A DNA stretch of 64,000 nucleotides. Source: Amorphophallus konjac (lineage: Eukaryota; Streptophyta; Magnoliopsida; Alismatales; Araceae). The DNA is taken from positions 286,860,200 through 286,924,199 of the forward strand of contig CM040125.1 of NCBI GenBank assembly GCA_022559845.1, read 5' to 3'. Within the stretch, counting starts at the first letter, position 1. Every line of letters starts with the position of its first letter. Made by a program: the position numbers and the translations under genes. Shown piece by piece: positions 54,716 to 64,000 of the stretch. The notes below the pieces were generated by a model. That model did not search any database. It was given only the letters and a program-made list of their open reading frames with translations, and was not told where the DNA came from.

Positions 54716-57211
54716 CTAAGGCAGCTCCTGGTATAACGAGACCATGTTGACGGTGGAGGTTATGCTGGGCAACTCATGCGGTTGCGGGGGGTCTACCTTA
54801 TGTTCCCCCATGTCTAGTTCCCCGTTCTTGATTAAGGATTCAATAACATCCTTGAAGACATAGCAGTCATCAATGGTATGCCCGAGCATCCGGTGGTACA
54901 GGTAGAAGCGCGGGTCATCTTTCTTCTTCAGGTCGCCGGGCCTCTTCGGCTCTGGCAGTGTGATTTTATTGTAGCTAGTTGCCCACTCGAACAGGAGCTT
55001 GGACTTGTCTCGGAAGAAGGAATATAGCTTGTTTCTCATCTTCTCCCTCAGTGAGGGGCCCTCCCGCCGTTCTGTGGTTCTGGGCGGAGGAAGGTTGGCA
55101 GCTCCCTTGGCTTTCTCCTTCTATTTCTCAAAGGCCTGGAAATCTAGTGTGTGCACCTCAGGGGGAGCTGGTTTCTTCTCGGCATGTCTAGCTCTCTTGC
55201 TTGATGCGGCCGGGGTGGAAGAATATCGGGGGGGAAATGCCTCGATCTCAGCTACCACATTATTCAGGCGGTCAAATGTCTTGACTTCAGTGCCGATCAT
55301 CCTTTCCAGGATTTCTTTCTTCAGGTTCTGCTTGCAGATCTGCACCGCATCCTCCTGGTGCGGGGGACACCTGCACCTCATGCTGAGGTTCCTCCATCTT
55401 TTGATGTAGTCGAGGGCCGACTCATCATTCTTCTGCCTTGTGGCATAAAGTTCTGCCACGGTGACTTCCCATTCTGCGACGTAGAATCTTTCTTTGAACT
55501 TCTTCTGCATGTCGGGCCAGTCAGCAACCGACCCGGGTGACAGGCTGGAATACCACTCAAAAGCAAGCCCGGTAAGTGTTGAGCCGAAGAACTTCAGGAG
55601 GTAGGCTTCATCAGCAGCCAGATCTCCCATGACGTTCACATAATAAGCAATGTGCTCCCTGGGAGACCCTTGCCCATTGAACTTTTCGAACTTGGGTGGC
55701 TTGGTGACGCCAACCGGCAACTTTTTCGCAGCATGGTGAGCCGAGTAGGGCACCCGGTAGACGTCAAACGGCGCCTGATCGCCGTCACCTCTCTCAGCCA
55801 GTTTCATGTCTATCATCTGTTCCAGCATCAACCGGCTAACTGTTGCCGGGTCGACCGGACTCGGATAAAAATGAGCGGGCTGCACGCTCGGGGTGGCCAA
55901 CACGGTCGCCTAGGGAGCCATGAGGGACCCTTGGGAAAGTGAGGCCTGTGGCGGGGCCGGTGCGGTGCAATGTGCCTGCTACAAGGACGCGCCCCCGAGA
56001 GGGTTGAGGGCTGCTGGAAGAGCTGCTTCTGAAGATTGCCCCCTGTCCCTGGGTGCTTCGGGTAAAACCTCGGTCTGCCAGGACATCGGGGGCGGTGTGT
56101 TCCGCTCATTCAGTTGCCTTTTAAGTGACTCAATTTCTTGCTGGAACCGCTGCATCATGAGCAGCATTGCCGGGTCAGCTGTGGGGAGACTGGGCATGCC
56201 CCCTGTCTCTTCGGCCAGGGCGTCCTCGGATGATGTGGAGGGTCCGCCGCTCGTGTCGCCGGTGGTGACCACGTTGGCCGTGAGGGCCGCAAGGGGCTCT
56301 TCAGGGAAGATCCCTTCGGCGCCTGTCGGTGTCGCGTTGCCTGCCGCTCTTCCCCTTCTGGTGAGAGGCCCCGGCCTGGTGGCGAGTCTGGCCATTTCCT
56401 CAGGATCGGTAGGCAAGGCCCCATACCGACCGCGAACTCCTGCCATATTGCAGGTGAAGGTTCTCTAGTTCTTGTTTCTCTTCGTCGCCCTCCTGGATGA
56501 TCTCCCTGGGAACACCAGCCTGTCGAAGACCGATCGTCGGAGCGCTGCTTCCTCCCGGACAGGGGACTGGCACAGCTCCTCCGAGCGATTCCTCGACTCT
56601 GCACTGGGTGCGGGTCGGGCTCCTTCTTCCTGGAAAGCAGAGGCTACTGCCCCCAGCAGTCTTTGGCGACCCAAGGGAGTGCTACCTGGGCCCCGGAGGT
56701 AGTTTCTCATGGCCTGCTCAATCCCTTCCTACTCTTGGTCGGGGAGAACAGCCTATGGTTGCATGTCGATGACAGCGGCAGGAGGAGAGTAGGCCCTGGG
56801 TGTCGGGCGGGCAGCATTGTGTCGGCGCCCACGGCGATGGCAGTAGGCATTCTCGGATAGCACCGGCATGACGGGTGCTGGTTGGCGGGTTGGGGTCGTC
56901 AGTCCGACCCTTTCATTTCTTCTGGCCCTCCTCGGGTGGAAAGTGCTAGGTCCCACCTGGGCGGGTGCAGTGGGCTGGGTCTCCTTGGGGACCCAAACTT
57001 GTTTCAATTTGGCCGGCCTGCGAGCCGGCGCATTCTTCGGCGCTGCGGCCGGGGTTGCGAGTGTCGCCTTCTCTTTCAGCTTCTCCAGTCCTTGAAAAGA
57101 GTTGCGGACTGGGACAGTCGGGATGACGAGGTCCGGTGTCACCTGGGACCTCTGCCCGTCCAGGCGGACTCGAAGGGCCCCAATAGTCATAGATTTCCCA
57201 GAGTTAGACAT
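54716..57211 (-). pseudogene. gag: Element 4 gag
   Basis: A single frame with several stops from about 57211 to 54716. N-terminal basic/Pro-rich region (MSNSGKSMTIGAL...), then a linker with the coiled-coil stretch FQQEIESLKRQLNER near 56140, the Gag domain at 55903-55121 (YVNVMGDLAADEAYLLKFF, LAFEWYSSL, ALDYIKRWRNL), and a C-terminal finger region at 55039-54716. In that finger the first Cys is missing (FYLYHRMLGHTIDDC), unlike the copy inside pol. Confidence 0.75.
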
Positions 57212-57217
57212 ACGGCG

Positions 57218-57233
57218 CCCCGAGTCGGCGCCA
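57218..57233 (-). other. Element 4 candidate primer-binding site
   Basis: Minus strand TGGCGCCGACTCGGGG, one base after CA (GGAACGACA C). The first eight bases match the TGGCGCCG start known for tRNA-Asp-type sites of Athila/Tat elements; the rest matches less well. If right, the 5' LTR ends at 57235. Confidence 0.4.
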
Positions 57234-57235
57234 GT

Positions 57236-58669
57236 GTCGTTCCTCCGGAGCCTCCTCCGATGAGATGTCGATCCTTGGTGGGATGGGGTGGCGGTCTGGT
57301 GCACATGGTGCACATTGCAGCTCAGCGTCGTTGTCGGGACGCCGTTGCTGTTCTTGGCCGCAGCTCGGCCGATAGCAGCCTCAGTGGCCCCCAGAGCGGG
57401 AGCGTTGATCTGGGGCTCCTCAGGTACCTTCACGTCAAGAATGTTGGCAAAGGCCACCCCCAAGAAGTTGGGGAAGCCCACAGTGGGAGGGAAGCTCCCG
57501 AAGTTGAGGGGGACCGCCAGGTAGCCACCTCGGACATGGTTCTCAACCACTTGAGGGCCGCAAGTGACAGCCATCATCGGCACCATGATGCAATTCTCTC
57601 CTGCATTTAAGAAAGTAGAACAATTAGTGTTACAAGAAGGGGGCCGCGGGGCCCCTAATTCCGGCAAAGAGATGAAGGGTGGATTGGTCCCACCGGGCGT
57701 GCCAGACTTGTGGACGCACTTTTTGTTCGTTTATTACGCTCGTCCGTTCGGGAATGGTTGATTCATCTATTAAGTGTGTGGGCGTGCCAGTCACAAAGTG
57801 ATAATTTATCCGGGCCCCGAAGAGCCCATGGTGCGCTCGATCTGACTTCATTAGACGATTGTGTAGTTCGTGTCGGGACCAGATCCTGTCATGCCATAAA
57901 GGTCACGACGTCATTTACATCCCCCATACGAGGGAACACCCTTGATTAATTACCGAAATTAGGGGCCCTGCGGCCGAAAAAAAATAATACTAACTGCACG
58001 AGAAAGGGACAGGAATAAATCACGCTAAAGTCCGCATCAGAATACGAGCCATCAGCCATGTCGGTCGCTCATGGACCCTTTTCACATTCGGACACAGGTC
58101 CGTGATAGAAACGTGACGAAAACCGGGGTGGACCCTTTCAATTGTCTGCCAAATGCACGGAAATTTTTAGTAACGGCTCGGAAGGGATCCGGGGCAAGAA
58201 ACGAATCCGGTCTGATTAGAATGTCGGCCCAAGACTAGGTTGGGGCCTGGCCACGTCAGGATGATTCCCAAGACTCGGGCCTGGCCTGAGAGGGCGGCAT
58301 TATTGTTCCTTCTGCGTAGAGTCACAGAGAGAAGGGGGGGCTGCAATGTGAAATTCTTAATACCTTATATTGTTTTATCATTGTTGTTCTTGCTACTCCG
58401 TTGCTTCTTCCTCTTTCCGTATCTGTTCCGGGTGATTTCCCTCATCTAGCTCATTGCCATTATTACCCTTTTTATTATCATTATTATTATTGTCACCTAT
58501 TTCATTCATCATCTTTTTTTCTTTTATGAATATGTTCAGATTTATTTATTCACCATGATTTTTATTAGCTTGTCAGTGCTACCTCTACATACCGGTATGT
58601 ACATGTATACATGTATTTTTTTTTATTTTGGGGGGGGGGGGAGTTAGCCCTTGGCGGATTAAAAAGGGC
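57236..58669 (-). other. Probable 5' LTR sequence of element 4 with an inserted inverted-repeat element
   Basis: Lies immediately upstream of the candidate primer site. No second copy is present in the window, so LTR identity is inferred. It contains the inverted-repeat unit at 57642-57975. The stretch 57976-58669 shows nothing else apart from a G run near 58630. Confidence 0.4.
57642..57975. mobile_element. Possible MITE-like inverted-repeat element, 334 bp
   Basis: Imperfect terminal inverted repeats of 23 bases with two mismatches: left GGCCGCGGGGCCCCTAATT, right (reverse complement) GGCCGCAGGGCCCCTAATT. No clear target duplication and no coding capacity. Confidence 0.4.
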
Positions 58670-58675
58670 TAAAAG

Positions 58676-58885
58676 GGGGGTGTACCGCTGAAGAAAGGTG
58701 GGCAGAAAGTGTGCCGACGAAGGGCTGGAGATGTGTGCCGTTGAAGGGCTTAAGGAGGGTGCCGCTGAAGGGCTGAAGGAGGTGTACCGCTGGGGCGATG
58801 GTTGGAGAGTGTACCGGTGAAGGGAGAAGAGGATGCACTGGGGAAGGCACCAAGGAGAGTGTGCCGGCGAAGATAGAAGAGGGTG
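58676..58885 (+). repeat. Dispersed GTGTRCCGCTGAAG motif array 1
   Basis: About eight copies of GTGTGCCGCTGAAGG-like words at 20-40 base spacing (58679, 58708, 58733 and on). No gene. Confidence 0.7.
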
Positions 58886-58904
58886 TGTCGGGGAAGACTC
58901 AGAG

Positions 58905-59456
58905 TCTATACATTGACGGGTTACTACGACACAAAGTCTATACATCGGCTGTTTGATGCACACAAATTCTTTACATCCTGCTCAAAGTCTATACGTTGGC
59001 CATCCCAAAGTCTGTACATTGGCCAGCTCAAAGTCCATACATTGTTCAGCTCGAAGTCTATACATTGACCCTTGGCTGTAGTTCAAAGTCTGTACGTTGG
59101 CCAGCCTAAAGTCTGTACGTTGGCCAACTCAAAGTCTATACATTGTTCATTGGCTGCAGCTCAAAGTCTATACATTGCTGCTCAAAGTCTGTACATTGAC
59201 CAGCCCAAAGTCTGTACATTGGACAGCCCAAAGTCTATACATTGGCTCTTGGCTGCAGTTCAAAGTCTATACATTAGCCAACCCAAGGTCTGTACGTTGG
59301 CCAGCTTGAAGTCTACACATTGCGGTTCAAAGTCTGTACATTGTGAAGTCTACACATCCTCCAGCTCAAAGTCTGTACAGAGTCCAAAGTCTATATGTTG
59401 TGCATACTTCACTGTCTACATTGATACAACCCTTCAGGCAAAGTCTATACATTTCT
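58905..59456 (+). repeat. CAAAGTCTATACATTGG minisatellite
   Basis: More than twenty degenerate units of 20-35 bases, each with CAAAGTCTRTACATTGGCCA or a close variant. Translations of it are repetitive and not protein-like. Confidence 0.9.
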
Positions 59457-59489
59457 TGTGTTCATGCATCAACCTGCCGAGTCTGCACA

Positions 59490-59850
59490 CGGAGAGGAGG
59501 AGTGTGCCGGCGAAGGAGGGCGGAGGTGTGCCGGGGAAGGGGAAAGAGTGAGGCGGTGTGAGAGGGGTGAGGGTGTGTGTACCGCTGAAGAGGGGTGTGA
59601 AGGCGTACCGGTGGAGGCCCAAAGGAGGTGTACCAGTGGAGGAGTGTGGTGGTGGGAGTATGCCGGTGAAGGCTGGAACAGGTGTGCCGCTGATGGTGGA
59701 GAAGGGTGTACCGCTAGAGATAGTGAGGTGTGCCGTTGGGGGGTTGAGAAGGCGTACCACTGGGGATGGAGAATGGTGTACTGCTGAGGGCTGGCGGGTG
59801 TGCCGTTGAGACTGGGGTGAAGTGTACCGCTGGGGGTGATGATTTAGGGT
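59490..59850 (+). repeat. Dispersed GTGTRCCGCTGAAG motif array 2
   Basis: About a dozen copies of the same short motif as at 58676-58885, for example GTGTACCGCTGAAG at 59576. Confidence 0.7.
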
Positions 59851-60299
59851 GGGGAGTGTCAAAGAGGATCCGCTCTCTTTCTATTTCTTTTAAGGCTTTT
59901 CTTTTTTTCCTTTCTTGATTTTCATGTAGTCTTATATAAATTTCTCCTTTCCTTTATTTTGTTCAGCCTCTTCTCGCGGGTCGGACGTTCGGTCTACCAT
60001 GTTGTTAATCGGTTCAGTCCTCATCATGCCACCTGCAGTATCTTGCTTAGTCGGAAAGTTTTATCATTGATCATTCCATTCGTTTGTTGATTCCTTTTGC
60101 CTTTTAGTGTCTTATTATTTTCTGACAAAAATTCGGCAGCATCTCCCCTTGAGCCGAGCGTAAGGGAGATAAAGGGAATGCGCCCACATGGAGTGGCGGA
60201 ACCCAACTACTGGAGGTTGGTGCCCGAGGGCGGCGACACCTTAGTAAAACCTCAGAAAACACGGGAAAACGACGAGCCGAAGACCACTCGGGCCAGATA
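59851..60299. other. Non-coding stretch
   Basis: AT-rich sequence to about 60120, then a short open frame ending at 60300 on the plus strand (PNYWRLVPEGGDTL). I do not recognise it and do not call a gene. Confidence 0.4.
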
Positions 60300-60460
60300 G
60301 GGTGGACTGGGGGTCAGCCAGGGCATACCGGGCTAGGGCAGGGCCAGGCGTGCCGCTGAGGCACTAAAGGGGAGGTGTACCACTGAGGGGCTGCTATGTG
60401 TGTGCCGGCCAAGGGCCGGAAGGGTATGCCGCTAGAGAAAGATGTAGGCGCACCGGATCA
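60300..60460 (+). repeat. Dispersed GTGTRCCGCTGAAG motif array 3
   Basis: Four to five degenerate copies (GTGCCGCTGAGG, GTACCACTGAGG and similar). Confidence 0.5.
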
Positions 60461-61319
60461 GAGCTCCAAAAGGGATTGGCATGCCGACTAGTGGGGCGGG
60501 GCGTTAAATCGATCAAACCCACAGAGGCTTCCGGCAAGAGGGAGAAAGGCTAAGGGGGGGCAGACACTGATGAAGGTACTGGGCTTCGGAGGAGGAGGTT
60601 CGTGACCTCGAACCACTCAAGATGGCACCACACCCGGTGGAAATCGTCGGCATGAGTGTTGAACGCGAACACCGGAAAGTGATGGGAATGACGGCCAAAC
60701 ATGCTGTGGTCTAAAACAACGAGACAAAGACAAAACCCACTGAGGGAGGGGGGAATGATCTTCATTCATGGGAAACAAAGGGCTGTAGCCATCCATGTAC
60801 ATTACAAAGCACGCCCGCGTCAAGGCTACGGGCAAGAAAGAAAACTAAGGAACAAAAGAAAAGGAAGAAGAAAACAAGGAAACAACGGAAGGGAATGTGT
60901 TGGGGATCGAAGCAGGGACAACCGTCCACTGCTCTTTCCCCCGCACCTTCCCCTACTATATTCAGCTCTCCCTCTCTTACTCTCTTATCTTTCTTCTCGT
61001 CAGTGGCTCCTGTTCGTCTCTTCTCCTCGTATCTCCTCTCTGCCTCTGTTTCTGTCTCTGTGTGTGTTCTCCTTCTCCGTTCTCTCTGTCTCTCTCTTCT
61101 TTTTCTCTGCCGGAATGGGAGGGATTTATACTCCCAGCAGCGGGAGCCCTCGAGCACGGCAGCCATAGGCGGGAAGCGGCTGGTGATCATGGGGTTTGAC
61201 TTCCCCCGTCCTGGCTGTCAAGGGAGTAGCCTACGTGGCCCAATCTCTGATCGACACCTCAGACAGCTCACTGCGCGCCAAGGATACGTAGGGTATGGGC
61301 GTCACGTCGTTTGGCCATT
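60461..61319. other. Non-coding stretch with a minus-strand promoter-like site
   Basis: Contains a CT-rich tract at 60960-61110 and TATAAATC on the minus strand at 61130-61123. This could be the U3/R border of a minus-strand LTR; without a second copy I cannot confirm it. No coding region. Confidence 0.35.
61123..61130 (-). promoter_or_regulatory. Candidate minus-strand TATA box
   Basis: TATAAATC followed on the minus strand by a purine-rich stretch, upstream of the element 4 leader. Spacing to the primer site (3.9 kb) would require a very long LTR. Confidence 0.3.
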
Positions 61320-61705
61320 GAAAAGCCTTCACGCTGTGCCACTGGCGGGCTTAAGAAGTGTGTCGCTGTCAGACACTGTGAGCGTGCCGCTGAAGAGGGC
61401 AAAAGGCATGTCGCTGGAGGTTGCCCAAGCGTGCCGCTGAAGGGGGCAAACAACGTGCCGTTGAAGGCCCTGAGGAGCGTGCCCTGAAGACCCCCCTTGG
61501 GGGGTGTGCCGCTGAAGACCCCCCCCATTGGGGGTGTACCGCTGAAGACCCCCTGGGGGGTGTGCTGCTGAAGACCTCCCTGGGGGGCGGGGTGCCGCTG
61601 AACACCCCCCCTGGGGGTGTGCCACTGAAGACCCCCTGGGGGGGTGTGCCGCTGAAGACCCCCCCTTGGGGGGGTGTGCCGCTGGGGCTTGGGTGTGCCG
61701 CTGGG
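61320..61705 (+). repeat. GTGTGCCGCTGAAG repeat with C6/G6 hairpins
   Basis: From 61485 the unit becomes GAAGACCCCCC-TT-GGGGGGTGTGCCGCT, about 27-33 bases, eight copies, each with complementary C and G runs. On the minus strand it reads as a FSGTPP peptide repeat, which I attribute to the DNA repeat. Confidence 0.85.
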
Positions 61706-62305
61706 GCTAACTTGGGCCCGTCTTGAGCACGAGTTATGGCTCGTTCGGTTTTCTTCGGGGGCCACGGATTGTGAGCTTTCCGGGGGTTGGTTTCTCTTGG
61801 ATGTCGTGACTCCGGGGACGGCTTCGCGGTAGTGTGCATTTTTGGGGAGTCCGAATGACCGGTCTCACCGGGGCTTCTTCACTTGGTGCCGTTGTCGGTG
61901 CTGGGCCGAGTAGGATATCTGGGTGTGTAATTTTTTTGGTGTCCACAAGAGGCAAGATGCTTATCCACACGTTTGGTTTGCCAGGCGACTGCCATGAGTT
62001 TGATCGTTTGATTGATCATGATTTGAAAGGATTTCCATCCTTGCTTGGGTGCCATCATTAGGATTTCACATTTGTCATCTCCACTCCATTCGTTGTCCAT
62101 TCATGAGCTTATCTGTCATGAATAAAATATTATGTATGTCAGCCATATGAGAGTGGAAAACAACAATGACTTATAGTGTTTAGCCATTATCAAAACCAAG
62201 CCATTATCAAAATCAAGAATGTCCAATAGCTCAAATGACCACAGGATGATGTCGAATGACTCAAATGACCACAGTATGACTTAATTGACCACATGGGCAC
62301 AACAG
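61706..62305. other. Non-coding stretch
   Basis: No gene. Short repeats of TCAAATGACCACA lie near 62225-62295, just before the exon at 62306. Confidence 0.5.
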
Positions 62306-62841
62306 CTCGAGGGCCGAGTCCGGGGGGCCGAGCATGAACTACTGAGGCTGAGAAAAGGCTATCCGAGTCGGAGAAGAGGATACCCGAGCTCGAGAGGCAG
62401 GCAGAGTTGGCCGGGGTGGAGGCACTCGAGTGACATAAGTGCTCCGAGGCCTATCACGCAGCTCTTCTCCAGGCTGCCTTCCCTTATTATGAGTCGGGCT
62501 ATCACCGGGGCCTTCGAAAGGGCTTCTCCCGGGGCTTCGATCGGACCGTCATAGAAGTAGAGGCCCAAGCGTCTAGGCTCATTTTTCCTTCTGGGCAATG
62601 CTATGACTCAGACTGGGGCTCGACCGACTCTTCCCATTATACATCGAGCGAAGAGGAGAATTGGGAGTCCTCATCTGAGCGATTGCCAACTCCAATATCT
62701 TCGGGAGAGCGCACAACCGAGACAGTTCCCACACAGGTGGGGTCCGTGCCTGGGTCGGCCGTCGTCGAGAATACTTGGGGCAGATCGTATGGTGTTGAAA
62801 AAGCCTTGCCTGCCGAGCCTGGAGATGGGCCTGAGGCCTAA
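62306..62841 (+). pseudogene. Last exon of a coiled-coil accessory protein
   Basis: Begins after an acceptor-like ACAACAG with a heptad-rich start (LEGRVRGAEHELL). The frame shifts by one in the A run near 62355, and a TGA lies near 62431. It then reads openly to TAA at 62839, through AAFPYYESGYHRGLRKGF and an acidic/Ser-rich tail. Plus-strand orientation and a TATA box of another gene start 375 bases downstream fit the gene 2 then gene 1 order seen, mirrored, in element 1. Function unknown. Confidence 0.45.
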
Positions 62842-63217
62842 TGTAATAGCTCTCTCTTTCTTTTCTTTTTTTTCTTTCCCTTATGTGGCCGGGTAAGACT
62901 TTTTTGAAAATATAATAGCGGCAGTATTAAATGCTGAGTTGACTATTTCTTACCACTTTTGGTGTGATTTGACTATCGGATTTGTAGTCGTTGGAGAAGG
63001 CGTCGATTTTCTCTGCAGATATCGCGCGTGCCGATCTGTCAAATAACTGACATGGCACTGGCACCTTTCCATTTTTCCATACCGCCCTTAATGACTTGCC
63101 GCTTCGCGCGTCCCGCTGGCGGGATGTTGGGAAATGAGGTAACAATCTCAGGGAAAGCCCTTTTAGCGTGTTTTGTAAGAAGACAGTCATTTAAGGCGAT
63201 CAGCTCCCCCTTCAGCC
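62842..63217. other. Intergenic stretch
   Basis: Separates the pseudogene end from the promoter-like site at 63218. Nothing recognised. Confidence 0.5.
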
Positions 63218-63225
63218 TATAAAAG
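63218..63225 (+). promoter_or_regulatory. TATA box of a plus-strand accessory gene
   Basis: TATAAAAG, 104 bases upstream of an ATG at 63329 that opens an acidic sequence, a layout like the start of antisense gene 1. Confidence 0.45.
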
Positions 63226-63328
63226 GTCCGAGGGGCGTCTCCTTTTCCTTTCATCGCTTAAGGCCATCCCTAGCAGTTTCTCCTTCTTTCCCTTCGGCGA
63301 GGCGTTGTGCTGTCGATCTTGGCGGGGC

Positions 63329-63397
63329 ATGGAAAGCGCTTCAGAAGATGATGATGCAGATGGCGATAGGAGGGAAGCTCCTACTGTTTCAGTCTAG
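63329..63397 (+). pseudogene. Possible first exon start of a plus-strand accessory gene
   Basis: MESASEDDDADGDRREAPTV then TAG at 63395. Short and acidic, reminiscent of acidic exon 1 of antisense gene 1. Further reading in this frame is broken. 63398-64000 contains a weak open stretch near 63757-63880 (ERYARVIVPEGVISVHVYY), not recognised. The gene, if real, continues beyond the window. Confidence 0.3.
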
Positions 63398-64000
63398 AAG
63401 AGGGTTCATCAGTCGAGGGTCACTCTGGGAGAGGGTTCATCATGCCAGAGCATGTCACCCTTCTGCCCCTGACCTACCGACGCTCCCTCTTTTCTGGTCT
63501 CCCCCTGCCTCCTCGTCCATCTCTGCCTTTTTCTTTTTCTCCCTCCTTCTTCACTCTTCGGAGGATGCCTGCTCTTTCTACCTTCCAAAGAGTTGGTAGA
63601 GAGGAGGCCTTCACTTGTATTCCTTCCTCTTCTTCCCTCTCTTTTTGTTGTTTCCCCTCTTTTCCTCTTTCCTCCGAGCTTTCCTCAAACCAACGAGACC
63701 GACAATCCTTTGTCTGAGCCAGTTTTTGCACAAGGCAAAGTCAGTGGCTGGACGTAGGAGTGCCTACCGGGTTGGCCGAGCGTTATGCTCGTGTTATAGT
63801 GCCAGAGGGTGTAATTTCTGTACATGTATACTATATTGGATGTGGCCTACTTGTTGTACATCAAAGTTTAATAAGAAGAGAAGGATGATGTTTATTCTAC
63901 TTTGCATACATGTGCATGCTTGCCAAATGATCAAAAGTAGAATTTGTGAAAATTTGTCGCATTCCATGTCCGAGGGACGAGTGTTCCTTCCATGGTGGAC

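Larger units (their letters stand above)
45399..57235 (-). mobile_element. Element 4: Tat-like Ty3/gypsy element, minus strand
   Basis: Reading on the minus strand: primer site near 57233, gag, protease, a pol in one frame with RT, RNase H, a second RNase H-like domain and integrase, then an accessory gene on the opposite strand. Its 3' LTR is not in the window because element 3 cuts through the accessory gene. Many stops, so inactive. Confidence 0.8.

Noticed and set aside
60097..60300. Short plus-strand ORF ending at 60300
   Set aside because: Protein-like for about 50 residues, but no known motif and no neighbouring exon; insufficient support for a gene.
61268..61839. Minus-strand FSGTPP-repeat protein
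   Set aside because: The peptide repeat follows entirely from the DNA repeat; several frames are open equally, and the same motif occurs without an open frame in the neighbouring blocks.

Overview
This is plant nuclear repeat DNA. The whole window is nested Ty3/gypsy LTR retrotransposons, and I see no convincing single-copy host gene, rRNA or tRNA. Retroelements of this type (Tat lineage with a second RNase H, plus chromodomain elements) point to a large-genome flowering plant; the sequence does not let me name the species.

Layout. (1) 1-18489: element 1, plus strand, a very large Tat/Ogre-like element whose 5' LTR lies left of the window. It has a leader, gag-pro, pol with two RNase H domains and integrase, then two spliced genes on the opposite strand (10103-13541 and 14231-15646) encoding plant-mobile-domain proteins, then a 2.66 kb LTR. 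(2) 18561-30866: element 2, a sister copy with a 5'-truncated LTR, primer-binding site, leader, an intact 1476-codon gag-pro ORF, and a pol cut inside RNase H and joined directly to its 3' LTR. (3) 30867-45398: element 3, plus strand, a small non-autonomous chromodomain element. Its 3' LTR is split by (4) element B, 35903-43595, minus strand, with 5-bp target duplications (GTACC) and about 2.47 kb LTRs roughly 1% apart. (5) 45399-57235: element 4, minus strand, another Tat-like element with gag, protease, RT, RNase H and integrase, and a decayed accessory gene on the opposite strand. (6) 57236-64000: LTR-like and repeat-rich DNA (several minisatellites, an inverted-repeat element) and pieces of further plus-strand accessory genes, probably from another minus-strand Tat element continuing to the right.

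How the parts relate. In the Tat-like elements the sense strand encodes the capsid and replication enzymes, while the region between pol and the 3' LTR encodes plant-mobile-domain or coiled-coil proteins from the opposite strand with their own introns and promoter motifs. Elements 3 and B lack RT and the integrase core. Both keep an unrecognised conserved domain, a Pro-Gly peptide repeat and an integrase C-terminus with chromodomain; B also keeps Gag in the same frame. They look like parasites that retain packaging and targeting functions.

The most unusual signals are: the gag/unknown-domain/chromodomain fusion shared by two separate elements; the antisense spliced genes; about 75 copies of a short hairpin (ACGCC...GGCGT followed by T's) filling every non-coding part of elements 1 and 2; and a duplicated Gag zinc finger inside the pol ORF of element 4.
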